DNA of 12,803 bases, from the NCBI GenBank assembly GCA_900766795.1, contig CAAFWX010000336.1, positions 1-12,803 on the forward strand, in the 5' to 3' direction. The first letter of the stretch is position 1; every line of letters begins with the position of its first letter. Shown piece after piece: positions 7,871 through 12,803 of this stretch. This DNA comes from Oscillospiraceae bacterium. GTDB taxonomy: Bacteria; Bacillota_A; Clostridia; Oscillospirales; Ruminococcaceae. The notes beneath the pieces are model-generated. The model was not told the DNA's origin and searched no databases. It saw only the letters and a list, made by a program, of their open reading frames with translations. A program made the translations under genes and the position numbers.

Positions 7871-9694
7871 TTGAAAAGAGAAGACCTTAGAAACATTGCC
7901 ATCATCGCGCACGTTGACCACGGAAAGACCACGCTTGTTGACGAAATGCTCAAACAGGGCGGCGCGTTCCGCGAGAATCAGCAGGTAAACGACCGCGTGA
8001 TGGACAACAACGACCTCGAGCGCGAGCGCGGAATTACTATCCTTGCGAAGAACACCTCCTGCATGTACAACGGTGTTAAGATTAACATTGTTGACACCCC
8101 CGGACATGCGGATTTCTCGGGCGAGGTTGAGCGTATCTTAAAGATGGTAAACGGCGTGCTTCTGCTGGTGGATTCCTTTGAGGGAACCATGCCCCAGACG
8201 CGCTTTGTGCTCCAGAAAGCGCTGGAGCTTGGACACAAGGTTATCGTTGTCGTGAACAAGACCGACCGCCCCGACGCGCGCAACCACGAGGTTGTGGACG
8301 AGGTGCTGGAGCTTCTGCTCGACCTCGACGCTACCGAGGAGCAGCTTGACAGCCCCGTTGTGTTCTGCTCGGGCAGACTGGGACTCTCCTCCTACGACCC
8401 CGACCAAATGGGCACCGACTTCAGACCGCTGTTCGACAAGATTGTCGAACACATCGACCCGCCCGAGGGCGATATGGACGGCGAGCTTCAGGTGCTTGTT
8501 TCCTCGATTGACTATAATGACTATGTCGGAAGAATCGGTATCGGACGAATCGAGCGCGGAAAAATGCGCGTAAATCAGGAGGTTATGGTCTGCGACCACC
8601 TCAACAGAACCGCACCGTTCAAGGCAAAGGTGGTGTCCCTCTACACGTTCGAGGGACTTAACCGTACTCCCGTTGAGGAAGCAGGCATGGGCGACATCGT
8701 GTGCTTCTCGGGCATTGAGGGCATTACCATCGGACAGACGCTGTGCTCGGTGAACTGCCCCGAGCCGCTGCCCTTTGTGAAGATATCCGAGCCTACCGTG
8801 GAGATGACCTTCTCGGTAAACACCTCCCCGTTCGCAGGCAGAGAGGGCAAGTTTGTAACCTCCCGCCAGATAAGAGAGCGCCTTATGCGCGAAACCATGA
8901 AGGACGTATCGCTGCGCGTTACCGAGAGCGATTCGCTTGACGCATACAACGTTGCGGGACGCGGCGAAATGCACCTGTCCATTCTGATTGAAACCATGCG
9001 CCGCGAGGGCTATGAGCTTTCGGTTTCCACGCCCCGCGTGCTGATGAAAGAAATCGACGGCGTGAAGTGCGAGCCTGTCGAGAAGCTTGTTATAGATGTT
9101 CCCGAGTTTGCTGTCGGCTCTGTTATGGAGAAGATGGGACAGCGCAAGGGCGAGATGACCGCAATGCACCCTGTCGGAAGCAGAACAAGGCTGGAGTTCC
9201 TTGTGCCCTCACGCGGACTTTTCGGTTACAGAAGCGAGTTCATGACCGACACCAAGGGCGAGGGCGTAATGAACTCCGTGTTCGACAGCTACAAGCCCTA
9301 CTACGGCGATATCCCGAGAAGAACCGTCGGCTCGCTTGTCGCATGGGAAACGGGTCCCGCAGTAACCTACGGTCTGTTCAACGCTCAGGAGCGCGGAACG
9401 CTGTTCATTGACGCGGGCGTTGACGTATACGAGGGCATGATTGTCGGCGTATCTCCCAAGGCGGGCGATATCGTAATCAACGTCTGCAAGAAAAAGCACC
9501 TGACAAACACCCGTGCTTCGGGCTCGGACGACGCGCTTCACCTCATTCCCTACAAGCAGATGAGCCTTGAGGAGTGCCTAGAGTTTATTCAGGACGACGA
9601 GCTTGTGGAGATTACCCCCAAGAACATTCGCATGAGAAAGGTTATTCTTGAGCGCGACCTGCGCCTTAAGGCAGAGGCAAAGAACAAGAAATAA
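7871..9694 (+). CDS. typA: Translational GTPase TypA/BipA
   Basis: TypA is an EF-G/LepA-like GTPase that binds ribosomes and aids 50S assembly and stress growth. The 607-residue length fits. The G motifs are AHVDHGKT (13-20), RGITI (53-57), DTPGH (75-79) and NKTD (129-132), with the fifth at CSGR (166-169), where many TypA proteins have SA. The C-terminal TypA-specific region is intact, with PSRGLFGYRSEFMTDTKGEG and the loop KKKHLTNTRASGSDD. I prefer the TTG at 7871 (start MKREDLRNIAIIAHVDHG), which matches the usual TypA N terminus; AAAGGA (7854-7859) lies about 11 bases upstream. A GTG at 7862 would add three residues but is only two bases from that site. It has its own promoter and a terminator-like hairpin, so it is probably a single-gene unit. 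Confidence 0.97.
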   Translation: MKREDLRNIAIIAHVDHGKTTLVDEMLKQGGAFRENQQVNDRVMDNNDLERERGITILAKNTSCMYNGVKINIVDTPGHADFSGEVERILKMVNGVLLLVDSFEGTMPQTRFVLQKALELGHKVIVVVNKTDRPDARNHEVVDEVLELLLDLDATEEQLDSPVVFCSGRLGLSSYDPDQMGTDFRPLFDKIVEHIDPPEGDMDGELQVLVSSIDYNDYVGRIGIGRIERGKMRVNQEVMVCDHLNRTAPFKAKVVSLYTFEGLNRTPVEEAGMGDIVCFSGIEGITIGQTLCSVNCPEPLPFVKISEPTVEMTFSVNTSPFAGREGKFVTSRQIRERLMRETMKDVSLRVTESDSLDAYNVAGRGEMHLSILIETMRREGYELSVSTPRVLMKEIDGVKCEPVEKLVIDVPEFAVGSVMEKMGQRKGEMTAMHPVGSRTRLEFLVPSRGLFGYRSEFMTDTKGEGVMNSVFDSYKPYYGDIPRRTVGSLVAWETGPAVTYGLFNAQERGTLFIDAGVDVYEGMIVGVSPKAGDIVINVCKKKHLTNTRASGSDDALHLIPYKQMSLEECLEFIQDDELVEITPKNIRMRKVILERDLRLKAEAKNKK

Positions 9695-9701
9695 TACACA
9701 A

Positions 9702-9729
9702 AACAACGCGACATTACTGTCGGGTTGTT
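9702..9729 (+). terminator. Terminator-like hairpin after typA
   Basis: AACAAC-CGACA (9702-9713, with one unpaired G) pairs with TGTCG-GTTGTT (9718-9729) around the loop TTAC. The 12-position stem begins seven bases after the typA stop. The Ts lie within the right arm, and the run stops abruptly where the palindromic element begins, so termination strength is uncertain. Confidence 0.45.
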
Positions 9730-9835
9730 CAGGCTGTCGATAAACCGCCATCTGCGTTGTCACCCGCGCCACGACAGGCACAAAGCCTAGTCGTGGTGCG
9801 GGTTCCTAGCAGCTGACGATTTCTCGACAGCCTGA
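9729..9835. repeat. 107-bp near-palindromic element, MITE-like
   Basis: Two 51-base arms (9729-9779 and 9785-9835) are inverted copies around the five-base centre ACAAA. The outer 12 bases, TCAGGCTGTCGA, are perfectly inverted. An inner block, ACCCGCGCCACGAC (9762-9775) against 9790-9803, pairs throughout with one G-T wobble, and AGGC/GCCT closes the tip. About 41 of 51 positions pair. It has no coding capacity and no obvious target-site duplication at its flanks. The structure fits a miniature inverted-repeat element or REP-type repeat moved by a transposase elsewhere; an independent structured RNA is an alternative. It fills most of the typA-MATE spacer. Confidence 0.7.
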
Positions 9836-9883
9836 TAATAAGAAAAATACCGTGCGGACGGCGCACAAGGAGATGTAAGCCAA

Positions 9884-11242
9884 GTGGCAAAGGTAAAGGA
9901 CATGAGCAAGGGCGCGGTAGCACCCATTCTGCTGAGATATTCGATACCGCTGCTGATAAGCGTGGTTTTTCAGCAGCTTTACAGCATAGCCGACAGCGTT
10001 ATTGCGGGCAATTTCATCAATAAGGACGCGCTCGCGGCAATCGGCGCTTCCTACCCCATCACGATGATTTTCCTCGCCATCGGCACGGGAATGAACATCG
10101 GCTGTTCGGTGGTGATTTCCACGCTCTTCGGCGCAAAGGATTACCGCGGCATGAAAACCGCCGTGTTCACCTCGCTTATCTCCACACTCGTGCTGGCGCT
10201 GGTGCTTACTGTTGCGGGGCTGTTCACGGGTGGGCTGTTTCTGGAGATTCTCGGCACTGAAGCCTCGGTCATGCAGCCCGCTCAAAGCTACCTCACGATT
10301 TTCACGTTCGGGCTGGTTTTCCTATTCTTCTACAACATCTGCACGGGAATATTCACCGCCCTCGGCGACAGCGGCACGCCGCTGTATTTTCTGATTGCTT
10401 CCTCGCTCGGAAACATTGCGCTGGATTTCCTGTTCGTGGCGGTGCTGAAAATGGGCGTTCCGGGAACTGCGTGGGCGACCTTTATCTGTCAGGGAGTGTG
10501 CTCGGTGCTGGCATTCATTGTGCTTATGCGGCGCATTAAGGGCATTTCCTGCGATGGCTTTCGCTTCTTTTCTCTTGATATGCTCGGCAGGATTGCGCGG
10601 CTTTCCGTGCCCTCCATCTTGCAGCAAAGCTTCGTTTCGGTGGGAAACCTGTTCATACAGAGCCTTGTGAACTCCTGCGGAGTGGACGTTATGGCGGGAT
10701 ATTCCTCCGCCATTAAGCTCAACACCTTTGCCGTCACCTGCTTTACAACGGTGGGAAACTCCGTGTCGGGCTTCACTGCGCAAAACATCGGCGCGGGGGA
10801 GTATTCCCGCGTGAAGAAAGGCTTCGGGGTGGGTGCGCTTCTGGGGCTTGCGACAGCGGCAGTATTCTCGCTGTGCTACGTCCTTTTCGCGAACAACCTT
10901 ATCTACATATTCATGGACAGCACCAATGCCGATAACACCGCCGCCGCAGACGCGGGACGGCAGTTCCTCTCGATTGTGTCGCCGTTCTTTGCCGCAGTGT
11001 CGCTTAAGCTTACTGCGGACGGAGTGCTTCGCGGAGCGGGGCTTGTGAAGCAGTTCATGATAACCACGTTCAGCGACCTTATATTGCGCGTGGTGTTTGC
11101 GTTCATTCTCTGCCCGATATTCGGCGCAAAGGGTATCTGGCTTTCGTGGCCGGGCGGCTGGGTTATCGCCATGCTGATTTCGCTCGGTTTCAGCGCGGTG
11201 CATATGAAAAAGCTCTCCGACAGGCAGACAACGCAGAGTTGA
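9884..11242 (+). CDS. MATE-family multidrug/organic-cation efflux transporter
   Basis: This 452-residue protein is almost wholly hydrophobic, with about twelve predicted membrane spans in two related halves, as in MATE transporters that use sodium or proton gradients to export drugs or metabolites. The N-terminal pattern VKDMSKG followed by ILLRYSIPLLISVVFQQLYSIADS, and the later GDSGTPLYFL and GVPGTAWATF, are typical of the clostridial NorM/DinF-like branch. The substrate cannot be told. The GTG at 9884 is preferred because homologues usually begin a few residues before KDM(T/S)xG; AAGGAGA (9867-9873) lies ten bases upstream. The ATG at 9902, with AAAGG at 9889-9893, is the alternative and would remove six residues. 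The 5' spacer is largely the palindromic element, and no good promoter was seen there. Confidence 0.93.
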   Translation: MAKVKDMSKGAVAPILLRYSIPLLISVVFQQLYSIADSVIAGNFINKDALAAIGASYPITMIFLAIGTGMNIGCSVVISTLFGAKDYRGMKTAVFTSLISTLVLALVLTVAGLFTGGLFLEILGTEASVMQPAQSYLTIFTFGLVFLFFYNICTGIFTALGDSGTPLYFLIASSLGNIALDFLFVAVLKMGVPGTAWATFICQGVCSVLAFIVLMRRIKGISCDGFRFFSLDMLGRIARLSVPSILQQSFVSVGNLFIQSLVNSCGVDVMAGYSSAIKLNTFAVTCFTTVGNSVSGFTAQNIGAGEYSRVKKGFGVGALLGLATAAVFSLCYVLFANNLIYIFMDSTNADNTAAADAGRQFLSIVSPFFAAVSLKLTADGVLRGAGLVKQFMITTFSDLILRVVFAFILCPIFGAKGIWLSWPGGWVIAMLISLGFSAVHMKKLSDRQTTQS

Positions 11243-11266
11243 CGCGCCGCCTGTGTTGCATAATAT
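11239..11266 (+). promoter_or_regulatory. Possible promoter for the pseudouridine synthase gene
   Basis: TTGACG (11239-11244) and TAATAT (11261-11266) are 16 bases apart, matching five and four positions of the -35 and -10 consensus. The -35 overlaps the MATE stop codon. Transcription would start just inside the hairpin repeat that follows. This is a weak prediction; the gene may instead be co-transcribed with the MATE gene. Confidence 0.3.
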
Positions 11267-11268
11267 TC

Positions 11269-11287
11269 GGGCGACCGCAGGTTGCCC
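11269..11287. repeat. Short hairpin repeat, REP-like
   Basis: GGGCGACC (11269-11276) pairs with GGTTGCCC (11280-11287), one G-T wobble, around the loop GCA, and is followed by CTACAA. The form GGGCGACC-GCA-GGTTGCCCCTAC recalls hairpin repeats scattered through many gut Clostridia genomes; that likeness is from memory and not checked. It lies in the 89-base spacer between the MATE and pseudouridine synthase genes. Confidence 0.5.
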
Positions 11288-11331
11288 CTACAATCCGCTC
11301 AAACGACAAACCCGAAAACGAGGACGAAAAT

Positions 11332-12303
11332 ATGACCGAACTAACCGTTACAAAAAACGACGCGGGACAGCGTGCCGACCGCTTTCTCGCAAAAGCGTTC
11401 CCGAACCTTACGCCGCCGCTTGTCTGCAAGCTTATGCGCAAGAAGCGGATTAAGCTCAACGGCGCAAAAACCGAGCCAAACGTGAAGCTGTGCGAGGGGG
11501 ACGTGTTCCGGTTTTACCTCTCGGACGAGCTGTTGTCCAAAGAGGAAAAGACCCGCCCGAACGACTTCCGCGAAGTGCCCTCGGATATCGCCGTTGTCTA
11601 TGAGGACGAGAATATCCTGCTGGTGGACAAGCCCGTGGGAATGGTTGTCCATGAGGACAACGACAACACCGCCGACACCCTCATCAACCGAATCCTGTGC
11701 TACCTCTGGAAAAAGGGGGAGTACGACCACGAAGCTGAGAACAGCTTCGTGCCCGCGCTGTGCAACCGAATTGACCGCAACACCTGCGGAATCGTCATTG
11801 CCGCAAAGAACGCGGAAGCGCTCCGTGTGCTGAATCAAAAGATACGCGACAGAGAGCTTGTGAAGCTGTATCTGTGCGTTGTGAGCGGCACGCCCGAAAA
11901 GCGGGAAGCAACGCTCACTGCCTACCTGAAAAAGCTTGCGGACGAAAACCGCGTTGTTGTCACCGACGCAAAAACCCCCGACAACCTCACCATCAGGACG
12001 AAATACCGCGTTCTTGAAAGCAGGGGAGAGCAGTCGCTCGTGGAGGTTGACCTGCTTACGGGGCGGACGCATCAGATTCGCGCCCACTTCGCTCACATCG
12101 GGCACCCGCTTCTGGGCGACGGAAAATACGGCTCGAATAGGCTCAACAAGCAGTACGGCTATAAGTATCAGGCGCTGTGCTCCTATAAGCTTACGTTTCG
12201 GTTCACAACCCCCGCGGGAAACCTTTCGTACCTTAACGGGCGCGAGTTCGAGGTGCGCGACAAAAACTCACTCTGGTTCGTGAAGCTGTTTCGCGGGGAG
12301 TAA
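11332..12303 (+). CDS. RluD/RluC-family pseudouridine synthase
   Basis: This 323-residue enzyme converts specific uridines to pseudouridine, most likely in 23S rRNA. It has an N-terminal S4-type RNA-binding region (about residues 10-75, with LVCKLMRKKRIKLNG) and the catalytic domain with NRIDRNTCGIVIAAKN, where Asp148 is the expected catalytic aspartate; canonical RluD enzymes have RLDxxTSG here. RTHQIRAHFAHIGHPLLGD near the C terminus is the second family signature. The reading frame is open upstream to about 11146 inside the MATE gene, but the ATG at 11332 has AGGA (11321-11324) seven bases before it and starts at the S4 domain, so I use it. The exact RNA target (RluC, RluD or another paralogue) cannot be assigned from sequence alone. 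Confidence 0.94.
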   Translation: MTELTVTKNDAGQRADRFLAKAFPNLTPPLVCKLMRKKRIKLNGAKTEPNVKLCEGDVFRFYLSDELLSKEEKTRPNDFREVPSDIAVVYEDENILLVDKPVGMVVHEDNDNTADTLINRILCYLWKKGEYDHEAENSFVPALCNRIDRNTCGIVIAAKNAEALRVLNQKIRDRELVKLYLCVVSGTPEKREATLTAYLKKLADENRVVVTDAKTPDNLTIRTKYRVLESRGEQSLVEVDLLTGRTHQIRAHFAHIGHPLLGDGKYGSNRLNKQYGYKYQALCSYKLTFRFTTPAGNLSYLNGREFEVRDKNSLWFVKLFRGE

Positions 12304-12365
12304 AGCCCTATTTTGTGCTTCGGGTGATGTTTTTTTACATATAAAGTGGTGTGCTGAAACGACAA

Positions 12366-12382
12366 TTGTGAAAAATGCACAA
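12366..12382. promoter_or_regulatory. Rex-like inverted repeat upstream of gap
   Basis: TTGTG (12366-12370) and CACAA (12378-12382) form an inverted repeat with a seven-base centre. Redox-regulator Rex sites have the form TTGTGAAnnnnTTCACAA, with an eight-base centre between the same half-sites, so this one is a base short. The position upstream of a glycolytic NAD-dependent gene is suggestive, but the spacing defect keeps confidence low. Confidence 0.25.
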
Positions 12383-12391
12383 AAGTTTTTG

Positions 12392-12414
12392 AGTAAATTT
12401 TGATAAAATTTACT
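12392..12414. promoter_or_regulatory. Perfect AT-rich palindrome upstream of the gap promoter
   Basis: AGTAAATTTT (12392-12401) and AAAATTTACT (12405-12414) are perfect inverted copies around GAT. The palindrome ends 21 bases before the gap -35 hexamer, a position suited to an activator or operator site. No T-run follows it, so it is a poor terminator for the upstream gene. The binding protein is unknown, and AT-rich DNA gives such repeats by chance more easily. Confidence 0.4.
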
Positions 12415-12435
12415 TCTAAAAATCGGACAAACATC

Positions 12436-12464
12436 TTGATTAAACGAAGTTTTTTTAGTATAAT
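12436..12464 (+). promoter_or_regulatory. Sigma-A-type promoter for gap
   Basis: TTGATT (12436-12441) and a perfect TATAAT (12459-12464) are exactly 17 bases apart in AT-rich DNA. Transcription would start near 12471 and give a leader of about 70 bases to gap. This is the best promoter in the window, fitting a highly expressed glycolytic gene. Confidence 0.8.
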
Positions 12465-12478
12465 AATAGTGATAGTGA

Positions 12479-12803
<325 letters not shown>

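Noticed and set aside
9813..9839. Possible promoter for the MATE gene using CTGACG and GATAAT at the right end of the palindrome
   Set aside because: The spacing is only 15 bases and the -35 match is weak; it depends on the element's junction by chance.
9873..9878. ATG-TAA start-stop pair just before the MATE GTG start
   Set aside because: The ATG shares its first base with the ribosome binding site and so has no usable spacing; most likely chance.
11146..11331. Upstream extension of the pseudouridine synthase frame into the MATE gene
   Set aside because: The extra 62 residues run through the MATE coding region and the hairpin repeat, show no family similarity, and the ATG at 11332 has a proper ribosome binding site at the domain start.
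12305..12336. Possible terminator after the pseudouridine synthase gene (a run of seven Ts at 12330-12336)
   Set aside because: No stem of useful length precedes the T-run; only GCCC/GGGT with a long loop can be drawn.

Overview
The window reads as an ordinary chromosomal segment of a Gram-positive Clostridia bacterium with a fairly GC-rich genome, most likely Ruminococcaceae/Oscillospiraceae-like. The reasons are a TepA-type ClpP homologue beside an FtsK/SpoIIIE translocase (an association also known from Bacillus), strong AGGAGG-type ribosome binding sites, GTG and TTG starts, GC-rich genes separated by AT-rich spacers, and clostridial-looking TypA, RluD-family and GAPDH proteins. The taxonomic call is inference from protein flavour. 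All genes are on the + strand and no tRNA, rRNA, CRISPR array or transposase gene was seen.

Region 1 (1-7720) looks like one transcription unit: the 3' part of tepA, then uppP (undecaprenyl-diphosphatase), ftsK/spoIIIE (DNA translocase), a YgiQ-family radical SAM protein, a membrane-anchored ComEC-like metallo-beta-lactamase-fold protein and a small DUF3006 protein. The last three are tightly packed (a 44-base overlap, then an ATGA overlap), and the run ends at a clear intrinsic terminator. The themes are envelope lipid recycling, chromosome segregation and surface-associated hydrolysis, but the genes need not form one pathway.

Region 2 (7721-9728) holds typA (bipA), a translational GTPase, behind its own sigma-A-like promoter and followed by a terminator-like hairpin. 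Directly abutting that hairpin is a 107-base near-palindrome (9729-9835) that looks like a non-autonomous mobile repeat.

Region 3 (9884-12303) carries a MATE-family efflux pump and an RluD-family pseudouridine synthase. The 89-base spacer between them holds a short hairpin repeat and a possible promoter.

Region 4 (12304-12803) is an AT-rich regulatory spacer with two palindromes, a good promoter and a GNRA-capped 5'-UTR hairpin, leading into gap (GAPDH), which is cut by the window end.

I found no convincing new multi-gene system. The items most worth a second look are the palindromic element, the gap leader, the AT-hook-like tail on TepA, and the coupled MBL/DUF3006 pair.
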